Notes: generated by a model from the sequence alone, not told the origin. A stretch of 51,658 bases of DNA from Clostridia bacterium (GCA_017502305.1 JAFVVG010000004.1:1-51658), one strand, 5' to 3'; positions 8,437 through 15,716 are shown, numbered from the stretch's first letter. Numbers and translations are program-made.

Positions 8437-8465
8437 ATTATACCTGTTTATCCGCGGAAAATCAA
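8437..8465 (-). promoter_or_regulatory. Promoter for the LCP gene
   Basis: Minus strand: -35 TTGATT (8465-8460), 17-base spacer, -10 TATAAT (8442-8437). Its position fits a start at 8405, including the signal peptide. Confidence 0.8.
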
Positions 8466-8580
8466 CCCGCGGCGTTACATATTGCGGTCTGAAAATGCCG
8501 CTTACACCATATGAACGAATATCGCCGCCCATTCCCTGCGCACAAATGCAAAATTCGCTGTGGGCAGATCGGCGCGGCTG

Positions 8581-8589
8581 TGCTATAAT
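8581..8589 (+). promoter_or_regulatory. Extended -10 promoter for the nitroreductase gene
   Basis: TGcTATAAT is a perfect extended -10; the -35 region (tgggca, 8561-8566) is weak. Confidence 0.65.
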
Positions 8590-8612
8590 ACTGGCAAAAG
8601 CGAGGTGTATTT

Positions 8613-9122
8613 ATGGAACTGAAGGAAGTCCTGCTCCGCCGCCGCAGCGTGCGGAAGTTCACCGATGAACCCGTTTCCGAAGAGCACATTCAGGAGCTGC
8701 TCCACGCCGCCATGAGCGGCCCCAGCGCCTGCAACAAGCAGCCCTGGGCCTTCTATGTTGTCACCAATCCCGACATGGTGGAGGCGCTGCAAGGCACCAC
8801 CATGTTCACCCACATCAAGGGGAAGATCGCCCTGGTGGTCTGCGGCGACCTGAGCCGTGCCCTGCCCCTGCATGCCTCCGCCTTCTGGATCCAGGACTGC
8901 TCCGCCGCCACGGAGAATATTCTCCTCCGGGCCACCGACCTGGGCCTGGGCGCGGTGTGGTGCGGCATTCATCCCCAGAAGAAAGCCGAGGAGAAGCTTT
9001 CCAAGCTGCTGGACTTGCCGGAGAAGCACATCCCCCTGAACATCATTTTCATCGGCCATCCTGCCCAGGAACCGGAACCCCGGGACTGGTACGATGAGGA
9101 TCGCGTACACTATATCCGCTAA
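8613..9122 (+). CDS. Nitroreductase family FMN oxidoreductase
   Basis: The 169-residue protein is a short nitroreductase. R-R-R-S-V-R-K-F-T-D at residues 8-17 is the FMN-phosphate binding motif. A-A-M-S-G-P-S-A-C-N-K-Q-P-W follows near residue 30, and the late segment A-T-D-L-G-L-G-A-V-W-C-G-I-H-P is the second FMN-contact helix. Family members are homodimers that reduce nitro groups, quinones or flavins with NAD(P)H. The natural substrate cannot be read from the sequence. It is a single-gene unit with its own promoter and a strong terminator. Confidence 0.9.
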   Translation: MELKEVLLRRRSVRKFTDEPVSEEHIQELLHAAMSGPSACNKQPWAFYVVTNPDMVEALQGTTMFTHIKGKIALVVCGDLSRALPLHASAFWIQDCSAATENILLRATDLGLGAVWCGIHPQKKAEEKLSKLLDLPEKHIPLNIIFIGHPAQEPEPRDWYDEDRVHYIR

Positions 9123-9156
9123 AAGAAAAAGTGACCGAAACGGTCACTTTTTCTTT
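9122..9156. terminator. Bidirectional terminator, read into by a short minus-strand ORF
   Basis: The 16-bp stem aaagaaaaagtgaccg / cggtcactttttcttt has loop aaa. The stop codon of the 33-residue minus-strand ORF (9144-9146) lies inside the right arm. Confidence 0.93.
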
Positions 9157-9245
9157 ACCTTGGCGGCATTCATATAGGTCACGGCCACCGCAATCGCCAT
9201 GCCAAGGGCGATCCACGGTAGGGCGGCATTCAGGAAATCACTCAT
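9144..9245 (-). CDS. 33-residue single-pass membrane peptide
   Basis: The peptide begins M-S-D-F-L-N-A-A-L-P-W-I-A-L-G-M and ends in K-V-K-K-K. One hydrophobic helix spans about residues 8-26 and the tail is basic (positive-inside topology). A ribosome-binding site (ggagaagc) lies 5' of ATG 9245. The start overlaps the last codons of the upstream 62-residue gene (stop at 9238-9240), so it is probably translated by coupling. It is the last gene of the PadR operon. It resembles the short DUF6019-type membrane peptides seen beside DUF2812 genes; that link is from memory and unverified. Confidence 0.7.
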   Translation of the reverse strand: MSDFLNAALPWIALGMAIAVAVTYMNAAKVKKK

Positions 9246-9426
9246 GCTGCTTCTCCTTCTTCTCTTTCTGCGTCACAATAATGTTCGTCCAAATGCCTAC
9301 ATTAGTAAAGAATAATCCCAGCAAGGGAAACGGCTGCTCACCTTTCTTCACAATGGCAAAGATGCACAGCGCCAAGCCAATCAGCGCACACACCACGCTG
9401 AAGATTCTCCACGCATTCTTCTTCAT
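9238..9426 (-). CDS. 62-residue two-helix membrane protein
   Basis: Not recognised. Two hydrophobic helices lie at about residues 8-26 and 33-50, and the C-terminus is strongly charged (K-E-K-K-E-K). It lies 12 bases downstream of the DUF2812 gene and overlaps the following 33-residue gene, so it belongs to the PadR operon. A ribosome-binding site (ggtgga-type) precedes the ATG. Confidence 0.75.
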   Translation of the reverse strand: MKKNAWRIFSVVCALIGLALCIFAIVKKGEQPFPLLGLFFTNVGIWTNIIVTQKEKKEKQHE

Positions 9427-9438
9427 TCTCCATCCACC

Positions 9439-9981
9439 TCACTCAAACAGCTGGGCGTCCTTTTCCAGCTTCTTTTTCTTTTCGTTCAGCAGCGACCACC
9501 CCTTGCCCAGCAGCACCGCCACCGCAAGGTTTAAAAGGCCGCACAGCACATTGGCCGTGGAACCCATCCCGATGCCGATGCTCAGATTGGAGATAGCGCA
9601 GAAAAGGTTCAGCGCGCCCAGGGGCAGCAGCAGCACCATGATTCCCTTCAGATGCTTGATGCGGGTAGCGTTGTCGCCGTGGAGCTCAAAGTCCCCCAGC
9701 TCCTTCTTCTTGCGGAAGTACACCCATTTCATCACCTTGCCCACGAATTCCGCGCCCGTGGATTCCACAAACTCGATGTACTGCTGGCTTTCCTCGCTAC
9801 CGGGGAATTTCTCCAGCATTTCCAGCCGGATGGCATACTCCCCGGGCTGGCTGTCCTCAAATTCGTAGGTGGCATAGTGGACGCTAAGCAGTACCTTGCC
9901 TTGGGCAGCCATATCGTTGAGCCATTGTTCTTCCTTGTCAAACTCCCATGCCCAGAACCATTTGCGAATCACCTGTCTCAT
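9439..9981 (-). CDS. DUF2812 domain membrane protein
   Basis: The 180-residue protein begins with the typical DUF2812 pattern: R-K-W-F-W-A-W-E-F-D-K-E-E-Q-W-L-N-D-M-A, then a Y-E-F-E-D segment. Two hydrophobic helices follow at about residues 113-133 and 137-158, and the C-terminus is lysine-rich. DUF2812 proteins are commonly encoded next to PadR regulators and are thought to act with them at the membrane, but their function is unknown. Here the start overlaps the padR-type stop by four bases (ATGA), which indicates translational coupling. Confidence 0.85.
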   Translation of the reverse strand: MRQVIRKWFWAWEFDKEEQWLNDMAAQGKVLLSVHYATYEFEDSQPGEYAIRLEMLEKFPGSEESQQYIEFVESTGAEFVGKVMKWVYFRKKKELGDFELHGDNATRIKHLKGIMVLLLPLGALNLFCAISNLSIGIGMGSTANVLCGLLNLAVAVLLGKGWSLLNEKKKKLEKDAQLFE

Positions 9982-10301
9982 TGCGCATCCTCCTCCAGCA
10001 CGGCCTTGCCGTTCTCCACCAGTTCCTTCAGCCGGCGATACTCGCTTTTCAGCATCTCGCGGCCCGTATCCGTAATCATATATTCCTTCTTGCGGCTATC
10101 CCCATCGGCGCTCAGGGCGAAGATCCACCCCTTCTCCTGCATGGTGCTGATGGCGCCATACAGCGTGCCCGCCGCCAGCTTCAGCCGCCCGCCGGAAAGC
10201 TTCTCCACATTCTGCATGATGCCGTAGCCGTGCATAGGCTGCATCAGGGACAGCAGGATGTAATAGACCGCCTCTGTCAAGGCGCCGTTGATCGTACCCA
10301 T
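9978..10301 (-). CDS. PadR family transcriptional regulator
   Basis: This 107-residue PadR-type winged-helix repressor shows A-V-Y-Y-I-L-L-S-L-M-Q-P-M-H-G-Y-G-I near residue 10, the recognition region G-T-L-Y-G-A-I near 47, the wing G-D-S-R-K-K-E-Y-M-I-T-D-T-G-R-E-M-L near 68, and a short dimer helix. PadR proteins of this class autorepress and release DNA on binding small hydrophobic or cationic compounds. The ATG at 10301 is preceded by aaaggag; the longer frame to 10367 runs through the promoter. Two palindromic sites overlap its promoter (10326-10364). Confidence 0.9.
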   Translation of the reverse strand: MGTINGALTEAVYYILLSLMQPMHGYGIMQNVEKLSGGRLKLAAGTLYGAISTMQEKGWIFALSADGDSRKKEYMITDTGREMLKSEYRRLKELVENGKAVLEEDAQ

Positions 10302-10325
10302 GGCATTTCTCCTTTCGGCAGCCGT

Positions 10326-10364
10326 TATATCGGCCGTCGATATAAAGTATATCGGACGCCGATA
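10326..10364. promoter_or_regulatory. Two tandem palindromes, probable PadR operators
   Basis: Dyad 1 is tatatcg (10326-10332) / cgatata (10338-10344), just downstream of the padR -10. Dyad 2 is tatcgg (10350-10355) / ccgata (10359-10364), inside the promoter spacer. They share the half-site tatcg and lie about 22 bases apart. Autorepression by occlusion is the obvious reading. Confidence 0.65.
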
Positions 10365-10374
10365 CATTTGTCAA
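10346..10374 (-). promoter_or_regulatory. Promoter of the PadR-DUF2812 operon
   Basis: Minus strand: consensus -35 TTGACA (10374-10369), 17-base spacer, -10 TATACT (10351-10346). It is strong and so probably kept off by the repressor. Confidence 0.85.
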
Positions 10375-10379
10375 TACCC

Positions 10380-10407
10380 TTGACAAAATTTTTTCAGGTG
10401 ATATAAT
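10380..10407 (+). promoter_or_regulatory. Promoter for the TPP riboswitch/thiT transcript
   Basis: -35 TTGACA at 10380-10385, 16-base spacer, -10 TATAAT at 10402-10407. The -35 begins six bases from the -35 of the divergent PadR operon. Confidence 0.8.
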
Positions 10408-10424
10408 AACAACGAAAATTGCAT

Positions 10425-10512
10425 CCACCGATGGGGGTGCAGCGCAAGCTGCTGAGAGGGCATGGCCCGACCCTTCGAACCTGTGTAGGTAATCCTACCG
10501 TAGGGAATCGGA
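10425..10512 (+). ncRNA. TPP (THI-box) riboswitch aptamer
   Basis: The conserved THI-box pieces appear in order: gggggtgc, gctgagagggc, gacccttcgaacctg, then gtaatcctaccgtagggaa. Together they form the two-helix-junction aptamer that binds thiamine pyrophosphate. It precedes a thiamine transporter gene, which fits feedback repression. Confidence 0.92.
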
Positions 10513-10557
10513 AACACGCAGTGCACGGCGTGGGCTCCATGGAGCCATTTCTGCTTC

Positions 10558-10585
10558 CCCGCGAAAGATCGCGGGTTTTTTCTTT
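10558..10585 (+). terminator. Riboswitch-controlled terminator
   Basis: Hairpin cccgcga / tcgcggg with loop aaga, followed by ttttttctttt, lies between the TPP aptamer and thiT. It is probably the expression platform: terminated when TPP is bound. Confidence 0.85.
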
Positions 10586-10616
10586 TGAGGATGCGAAAGA
10601 AAAGGAGGTAACTCTC

Positions 10617-11330
10617 ATGAATTTCCTGTTCTCCGTTGCCCATGCCGAGGAAGCTGCTGTTGAAGCAAGCCCTTCCTGGTTCGAAACTGCGTTTGGTGAC
10701 TTCGGCGACCTGACCATTTGGGGCTGGCTTCTGCTGGCCGTACTGTTTGCCGGCGGCGCGGCGCTGTACTTCAGCCTGAAAAAAAAGGATGCTAAAAACA
10801 CATGGACAACCCAGAAGCTGGCGCTGGGCGCGGTATGCATTGCTCTCAGCTCTGTACTAAGCCTGGTGAAGGTCGTTGAAATGCCCCAGGGAGGCTCTGT
10901 CACCGCCGCCAGCATGCTGCCCATCATCATCTTCGCCTATGCCTACGGTGCCGGCCCCGGCCTGACCCTTGGCGCGGTATACGGCGTGCTGCAGTTCATC
11001 CTCAAGCCTTATTTCTACTCCCTGCCCCAATTCCTGCTGGACTATCCCATCGCCTTTGGTGCCATCGGCCTGGCCGGTCTGTTCAGCAAGAGCAAGAACA
11101 CCTACGTCGGCCTGACCCTGGGCTCCATCGCAGCCTCCCTTGGCCGTCTGATTGCCGCAGTGGCCTCCGGCGTGCTCTTCTTCGCCGAATACGCACCCGA
11201 AGGCATGTCCCCCATCGCCTATTCCCTGGGCTACAATGCCAGCTACATGGTGCCTGAGTGCATTGTATGCGTGGTGCTGGCCATCGCCATCGGTCCCCGG
11301 CTGATGAAGGAACTTCGCAAAATCAAATAA
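10617..11330 (+). CDS. thiT: Thiamine ECF transporter substrate-binding subunit ThiT
   Basis: ThiT is the membrane S-component that binds thiamine and docks onto an ECF ATPase module encoded elsewhere. The 237-residue product has a core of six helices from about residue 62 on, with the family signature G-G-S-V-T-A-A-S-M-L-P-I near residue 102 and the ligand-site region Y-G-V-L-Q-F-I-L-K-P near 131. ThiT is usually about 190 residues. Here an extra 55-residue N-terminus carries an additional helix (W-G-W-L-L-L-A-V-L-F-A-G-G-A-A-L-Y-F). Start 10617 is set by aaaggaggt; the upstream open frame is the riboswitch. Confidence 0.9.
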   Translation: MNFLFSVAHAEEAAVEASPSWFETAFGDFGDLTIWGWLLLAVLFAGGAALYFSLKKKDAKNTWTTQKLALGAVCIALSSVLSLVKVVEMPQGGSVTAASMLPIIIFAYAYGAGPGLTLGAVYGVLQFILKPYFYSLPQFLLDYPIAFGAIGLAGLFSKSKNTYVGLTLGSIAASLGRLIAAVASGVLFFAEYAPEGMSPIAYSLGYNASYMVPECIVCVVLAIAIGPRLMKELRKIK

Positions 11331-11335
11331 TCTTT

Positions 11336-11366
11336 CAGGAACGCCATCCGGAGGCGTTCCTGTTTG
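11336..11366 (+). terminator. Terminator after thiT
   Basis: 10-bp hairpin caggaacgcc / ggcgttcctg followed by a modest T-rich tail (tttgctt). Confidence 0.75.
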
Positions 11367-11427
11367 CTTGCAGGAAAAAAGGCCTCCTCTGGCGAATCTT
11401 ACTTTGATTCCCAAAGGAGGTCTTTCC

Positions 11428-12327
11428 ATGCTCGAATGCTGCACCCTGGGCACCGGCGGCGCCCTGCCCCTGCCCGACCGCGCCCTTTCCAGCCTGTATG
11501 TGCGGGTCAACGGGCGCAGTCTGCTCATTGACTGCGGCGAGGGTACGCAAACGGGCATCCGCAAGCTGGGCTGGGGCTTCCGCTGCATCGACGGGCTGCT
11601 GATCACCCACTTCCACGGCGATCATTGCAGCGGCGTGCCTGGACTGCTCCTTTCCCTGGACAAGGCAGAGCGCAAGGAGCCCTTCCACATCTGGGGACCG
11701 GCGGGGCTGAAGCGCATCATCGACGGCCTGCGGGTCATCGCGCCGGCGCTGTCCTTCCCGGTGGAGCTGCATGAAATCCACAGCGAGGGCCAGGAGTTCA
11801 GCATGATCGGGCTGAGCATCACCGCTTTCCCCTTGAACCACGGCATCCCCTGCTTCGGCTACCGCCTGCATCTGCCCCGGCAGGGCGCCTTCCAGCCGGA
11901 GAAAGCCAGGGCCCTGGGTGTACCCATGACCAGCTGGAAAGATTTGCAGCTTGGCCTTGCGGTGAACGGCGTACAGCCCGGTGATGTGTTGGGCGCGCCC
12001 CGGCAAGGCGTCACCCTGCTCTATGCCACCGATACACGGCCTGTGCTGGAGATCGCCCAGCTGGGCGCGGGCGTTGACCTGATGTTCCTGGAGGGCATGT
12101 ACGGCGACGAAACCAAGCGTCCCCAAGCCCTGAAGAACCGGCATATGCTCTTTGCCGAGGCAGCTGAGCTGGCCCGGCAGGCCCAGCCCAAACAGCTGGT
12201 GCTGACCCACTTCAGCAATTGCATTGACGACCCGGAGGAGTACCTGCCCAACGCCCGGGAAATTTTCCCGGAAACCTATGCGGCGGCAGACGGGCAATGC
12301 TTTGCGCTGCAATATCCCAAAGCATAA
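11428..12327 (+). CDS. rnz: Ribonuclease Z-like metallo-beta-lactamase protein
   Basis: RNase Z cuts the 3' trailer from tRNA precursors. The 299-residue product starts with L-G-T-G-G-A-L-P-L-P. The zinc motif H61-x-H63-x-D65-H66 (T-H-F-H-G-D-H) and G-Y-R-L, the late A-T-D-T-R (metal-bridging Asp) and L-T-H-F-S (last metal His) are present, in the order expected for RNase Z. The N-terminal block is G-G-A-L-P-L-P-D-R-A-L-S, where the classic form has G-A-G-x-P-T-P-x-R-N, so it is slightly divergent. ATG 11428 follows aaaggaggt. It is a single-gene unit. Confidence 0.88.
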   Translation: MLECCTLGTGGALPLPDRALSSLYVRVNGRSLLIDCGEGTQTGIRKLGWGFRCIDGLLITHFHGDHCSGVPGLLLSLDKAERKEPFHIWGPAGLKRIIDGLRVIAPALSFPVELHEIHSEGQEFSMIGLSITAFPLNHGIPCFGYRLHLPRQGAFQPEKARALGVPMTSWKDLQLGLAVNGVQPGDVLGAPRQGVTLLYATDTRPVLEIAQLGAGVDLMFLEGMYGDETKRPQALKNRHMLFAEAAELARQAQPKQLVLTHFSNCIDDPEEYLPNAREIFPETYAAADGQCFALQYPKA

Positions 12328-12328
12328 C

Positions 12329-12362
12329 AAAGCGAGCATGGCTTTCACGCCATGCTCGCTTT
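12329..12362. terminator. Bidirectional terminator
   Basis: 14-bp stem aaagcgagcatggc / gccatgctcgcttt with a 6-base loop, between convergent rnz and aquaporin genes. Confidence 0.92.
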
Positions 12363-12372
12363 TCGGTTGCGA

Positions 12373-13065
12373 TCAGTTTTCGCTCTCCAGGAACTTGTAG
12401 ACCACAGCCGCCAGGGCAGCGCCTACCATGGGGCCAACGATAAACACCCACAGGCAGCTCAGGGGAGCGGCGTTGCCGGCAAAGGCAGCCACCAGCGCGG
12501 GGCCAAAGCTGCGGGCAGGGTTCACAGAGGTACCGGTCAGGCCGATGCCCAGGATGTGCACCAGCACCAGCGTCAGGCCGATTACCAGGCCGCCGAAGGA
12601 GCCGTGGCCAGCCTTCTTGGAGGTCACGCCCAGGATGGTCATAACGAAGATGAAGGTCAGCACGATCTCCACCAGCAGGCCAGCCACAGCGCTGCCGCCC
12701 ACGCCAGCCAGGCCATTGGAGCCAAAGCCGCCGGTCATGTCCTTCACACCACCCAAGCCGAAGATCGCGCCCAGCAGGCCAGCGCCGGCCAGGGCGCCCA
12801 GGCACTGGGAAACCACATAGCCCAGGAAATCCTTCACGGTGATGCCGCCGCTCATCAGAACGCCCAGGGAAACCGCAGGGTTGATGTGGCAGCCGGAAAT
12901 GTTGCCCACGCAATAGGCCATGCCCACGATCACCAGGCCAAAGGCCAGGGCCGTGAGAATGTAGCCGCCGCCGGCAGCAGCGTCGCAGCCCACCAGCATG
13001 GCGGTGCCGCAGCCCAGCACCACCAGCACAGCGGTGCCGATGAACTCAGCAACATACTTTTTCAT
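12373..13065 (-). CDS. aqpZ: Aquaporin (MIP family)
   Basis: The 230-residue integral membrane channel has six helices and both NPA boxes: G-C-H-I-N-P-A-V-S near residue 62 and G-T-S-V-N-P-A-R-S-F-G-P-A near residue 184. The second box with R-S-F-G-P-A is typical of water-selective AqpZ and not of glycerol facilitators. The glycine- and alanine-rich helices are normal for the family. It stands alone, with a promoter 43 bases upstream whose -10 sits in the loop of a hairpin. Confidence 0.92.
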   Translation of the reverse strand: MKKYVAEFIGTAVLVVLGCGTAMLVGCDAAAGGGYILTALAFGLVIVGMAYCVGNISGCHINPAVSLGVLMSGGITVKDFLGYVVSQCLGALAGAGLLGAIFGLGGVKDMTGGFGSNGLAGVGGSAVAGLLVEIVLTFIFVMTILGVTSKKAGHGSFGGLVIGLTLVLVHILGIGLTGTSVNPARSFGPALVAAFAGNAAPLSCLWVFIVGPMVGAALAAVVYKFLESEN

Positions 13066-13080
13066 TGAATATCCACTCCT

Positions 13081-13120
13081 ATCTAAAAAAATACAATCTC
13101 CTGCATGATTATACAGGAGA
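13081..13120 (-). terminator. Hairpin plus T-run overlapping the aquaporin promoter
   Basis: The minus-strand hairpin tctcctg / caggaga with a 10-base loop is followed by ttgtattttttt. It has the shape of an intrinsic terminator for the upstream IMPase operon, but its loop contains the aquaporin -10 hexamer. It could equally be an operator. Confidence 0.55.
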
Positions 13121-13136
13121 CTACATTTTTTTACAA
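13108..13136 (-). promoter_or_regulatory. Promoter for the aquaporin gene
   Basis: Minus strand: -35 TTGTAA (13136-13131), 17-base spacer, -10 TATAAT (13113-13108). Confidence 0.75.
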
Positions 13137-13151
13137 GTTTTCCTTCTGTAT

Positions 13152-13916
13152 TTATCGCAGGCTTTGCAAAAGTGCCTGCAGCTCATCATAAATCATGGCA
13201 TTGGCCGCCATGAAGGGGATAGCCTTCTCATAGGTGGCCTCGCCGCCCATGATGTTTCCGCAGCGGCCGCCGGCTTCCTCCACCAGCAGCACGCCGGCGC
13301 AGTAGTCCCAGGGCTGCAGCAGCCACTCGAAGCAGCCGTCGCTGCGGCCGGCGGCGATATCGCACAGCTCCATGGCGGCGGAGCCCGTGCGGCGCACATC
13401 GGCGCAGCGCGGCATCAGGGCACCCACGGTGCGGCCCGTCAGCTCCATCAGCTCGCTGTAATAGGGCGAGGATCCCAGGCCGATCAGCGCGCGCTCAATG
13501 GGCTCCTCAGATACCCGCAGTCGCTGGGCATTGCACCATGCGCCTTTGCCTTTCTCCGCGTGATAGAGCTTGCGCCGATAGGGATCATAGATAGCGCCGA
13601 ACACCGGCTTTTTGTTTTCCACCGCGCCCACGGAGATCATGGAGCACTCCCGGCGGCGGAAATAATTGGTGGTGCCGTCGATGGGATCGATAATGAAGGT
13701 GAATTCATCCGTCAGCCGGTTATCCTTCTTCTCTTCAGCAAAAAACTTCGCCCCGGGAAACAGCTTCGCCAGCTGCTCCATGAGCAGTTCCTGCACAGCC
13801 ACGTCCGCCTCTGTCACGAAATCCGCATGCTTGCCCTTGGCAAACACCTGGGGATTTTCCCATTGCAGCATCAATTCTCCGGCCTTTTCCATCAAGCCGG
13901 TCAGGGCAGCGATCAT
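13152..13916 (-). CDS. suhB: Inositol monophosphatase family phosphatase
   Basis: The 254-residue protein has the full set of metal and catalytic motifs of the IMPase family: D-F-V-T-E-A-D near residue 33, A-E-E near 60, I-D-P-I-D-G-T-T-N at about 76-84, and W-D-Y-C-A-G-V-L-L-V-E-E-A-G-G near 203-217. Members hydrolyse inositol-1-phosphate or related sugar/nucleotide phosphates with Mg2+. It is the last gene of a coupled operon: its ATG overlaps the stop codon of the metallophosphoesterase by four bases. Confidence 0.9.
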   Translation of the reverse strand: MIAALTGLMEKAGELMLQWENPQVFAKGKHADFVTEADVAVQELLMEQLAKLFPGAKFFAEEKKDNRLTDEFTFIIDPIDGTTNYFRRRECSMISVGAVENKKPVFGAIYDPYRRKLYHAEKGKGAWCNAQRLRVSEEPIERALIGLGSSPYYSELMELTGRTVGALMPRCADVRRTGSAAMELCDIAAGRSDGCFEWLLQPWDYCAGVLLVEEAGGRCGNIMGGEATYEKAIPFMAANAMIYDELQALLQSLR

Positions 13917-14620
13917 TCGTCGTTCAGTCCTTTCAGGTGCAAAAGAATCAGTTCACAGGGGTCGTTGAGGCGGGGCGCTCGGGCGGAATTGGTCATGCCA
14001 CGGCTTATCAGCAGGCGGCGGTCATAATACCAGCCGGAGGTCAGCCTGGGCAGAATGCCCTGGCCCGGCGCGTAAAGCCCACGACCCAGAATCCTCACCT
14101 GGCCCCCATGGGCGTGGCCCGAAAGCGTCAGGTCAATATCGCGCTGCTGCACGTGCCTTTCAAACCACTCCGGATGATGGCACATCAGCAGCCGGAAGCC
14201 CGGTTGCGCTTCCATCTGCCTCAGAAACTCCGTGCGGATCTCCCCTTTGGGGGCGGAGCTCAGCGCTCCCAGGGTGATACCATGAAATTGCGTATACGTG
14301 TTATCCAGCACCACAGCCTGGCTTTTGAGCACATGGGGCCAATATTCATCCCGCTGTTTGAACTTCCATTCGTGATTACCGATGGCATAAAAGGTTGGGG
14401 CAATCTCCGGCGCTTCCTTGAGAAAGCGGACGGCATTGGCATAGCCCCTGCGGTGGCGGTTGATCAGATCCCCCAGGATCAGGATGGCGTCAGCGCCCCG
14501 CAGATGGGGCAGCATATCCTCATAGGGGCCGTTGTGCAGGTCCGCCACGATGGCGAAGGTCACCAGCTTTCCGATTTTTTCTGAGCGGACGGTGTGATGA
14601 TTCACCTGGCGTTTCATCAT
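13913..14620 (-). CDS. Calcineurin-like metallophosphoesterase
   Basis: The 235-residue phosphoesterase has the five metal motifs in order: V-A-D-L-H near residue 25, L-G-D-L-I-N-R near 49, G-N-H-E-W near 76, M-C-H-H-P-E-W near 146 and G-H-A-H-G-G-Q near 167. The order matches the YaeI/LpxH-like group, which includes membrane-lipid phosphoesterases; the substrate here is unknown. The start at 14620 overlaps the upstream stop as ATGA. An open frame runs on to 14950 but lies over the preceding gene in another frame and is not used. Confidence 0.9.
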   Translation of the reverse strand: MMKRQVNHHTVRSEKIGKLVTFAIVADLHNGPYEDMLPHLRGADAILILGDLINRHRRGYANAVRFLKEAPEIAPTFYAIGNHEWKFKQRDEYWPHVLKSQAVVLDNTYTQFHGITLGALSSAPKGEIRTEFLRQMEAQPGFRLLMCHHPEWFERHVQQRDIDLTLSGHAHGGQVRILGRGLYAPGQGILPRLTSGWYYDRRLLISRGMTNSARAPRLNDPCELILLHLKGLNDE

Positions 14621-15528
14621 GCCTGGACGCTCCTTCTGATACGATACAGCCGGCGCATGTCCTTCTGGTGCAGGGCGATCAGCGCAAGCCCCGCCGCCAG
14701 ACAGCCGGCAGCGAACAAGCCGGACTGCAGCGCCACACGCTTGGTCAGCAGGCTCACCTGAGCAGCCAGCAGGGTGGAAATCTCGCCGATCATTCCGGTG
14801 ATATCCAGCAGATAAACCACAACGCCTACCGTCACAATGCACAGTGCAGCAGCAGCCAGGGCGATGCCGATGTATCGGGCAGCCTTTGAGGCGCGGCGCA
14901 GCGTTGCCAGCAGAATCAGCAGCGCCAGCACAGCGCTGGCCCCGGCGCACAGTATGGGAACCATGGCCAGATACCGCATATACACCGGCACGGCCACCTT
15001 TTCCAGCACCTTGGGCATGGCAATGGAAAGAATATCCGAGCGCACCGGCAGCACCGCACGGTTGATCTCCATGCCGATCTCATAGGCAATCAGGTCCCGG
15101 GCAGTGGTGCGGCGCATGTTGGCGGGGGTATGCTCCTGGAACAGCGCATCTTCCCGGATGGCCTGCTCCAATTCGCTGGTATCCCACTGGGGCGCTTCCG
15201 TTTCCGGATTCTCCCCCAGCAGGCCCATCCACCAGGCAATCACCTCGCGGCTGTACTCCGCCAGGCTCTCCTCCGTGATGAACTGCATGGCCGTTTCTTC
15301 CCGGAAGTGATACTCCCCTGCCAATTCCGCCACGCGCTGCCGCACACGCTCCATCTGCATGGCGGTAATACGGCTGTCTGTGGCGATTTCCCCATGCAGG
15401 TCGCTGTCGGTAGCCACACGGTTCACCTGCCAGGCGAGGCAGGTTGACGTCAGGGTCAGCATCAAAAGGAAGGCCAGTACGCCGGATACCAATCGGGCAG
15501 CTCTGCCCGGCAAACGAATCTTGCTCAT
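14617..15528 (-). CDS. Membrane protein of unknown function
   Basis: The 303-residue product is not recognised. A signal anchor lies at about residues 14-33 (V-S-G-V-L-A-F-L-L-M-L-T-L-T), followed by an extracytoplasmic helical domain of about 160 residues with few cysteines, then three more hydrophobic helices (about 190-210, 222-246, 265-285) and a basic C-terminus. Both ends overlap neighbours by ATGA: its start with the 52-residue gene upstream and its stop with the phosphoesterase. The operon therefore reads peptide, membrane protein, phosphoesterase, IMPase, and a joint envelope or lipid-phosphate role is only a guess. Confidence 0.75.
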   Translation of the reverse strand: MSKIRLPGRAARLVSGVLAFLLMLTLTSTCLAWQVNRVATDSDLHGEIATDSRITAMQMERVRQRVAELAGEYHFREETAMQFITEESLAEYSREVIAWWMGLLGENPETEAPQWDTSELEQAIREDALFQEHTPANMRRTTARDLIAYEIGMEINRAVLPVRSDILSIAMPKVLEKVAVPVYMRYLAMVPILCAGASAVLALLILLATLRRASKAARYIGIALAAAALCIVTVGVVVYLLDITGMIGEISTLLAAQVSLLTKRVALQSGLFAAGCLAAGLALIALHQKDMRRLYRIRRSVQA

Positions 15529-15683
15529 GAAATCACCGCCAGTTTCACCGCGATACCGATCAGGTCGCGGATTTGATCGCCCCACAGGATCAGGGCCGCT
15601 GCGGCCAGCGCCATCACAGGCAGGGCATAGGCAAGGGGCGCAAGCCAGGTGCGGCGCCGGGGCCGGAATTGCTTCTTGGACAT
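15525..15683 (-). CDS. 52-residue membrane peptide, first gene of a coupled operon
   Basis: The product begins [11 protein letters not shown] and has one hydrophobic helix at about residues 13-34, then an amphipathic tail. The basic N-terminus predicts N-in topology. aaaggag lies upstream of ATG 15683, and a good sigma-A promoter lies just before it. The stop codon overlaps the ATG of the next gene (ATGA). I do not recognise a family. Confidence 0.72.
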   Translation of the reverse strand: MSKKQFRPRRRTWLAPLAYALPVMALAAAALILWGDQIRDLIGIAVKLAVIS

Positions 15684-15716
15684 CAAGACACTCCTTTATT
15701 CGGGATTCCGCTTTCT

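Noticed and set aside
12352..13068. Plus-strand open frame of 238 codons opposite the aquaporin
   Set aside because: Antisense shadow of aqpZ, whose helices and NPA boxes are clear on the minus strand.
14620..14950. Longer start for the metallophosphoesterase
   Set aside because: The extra codons lie over the upstream membrane-protein gene in another frame and show no family similarity; the ATGA overlap at 14620 gives a better start.
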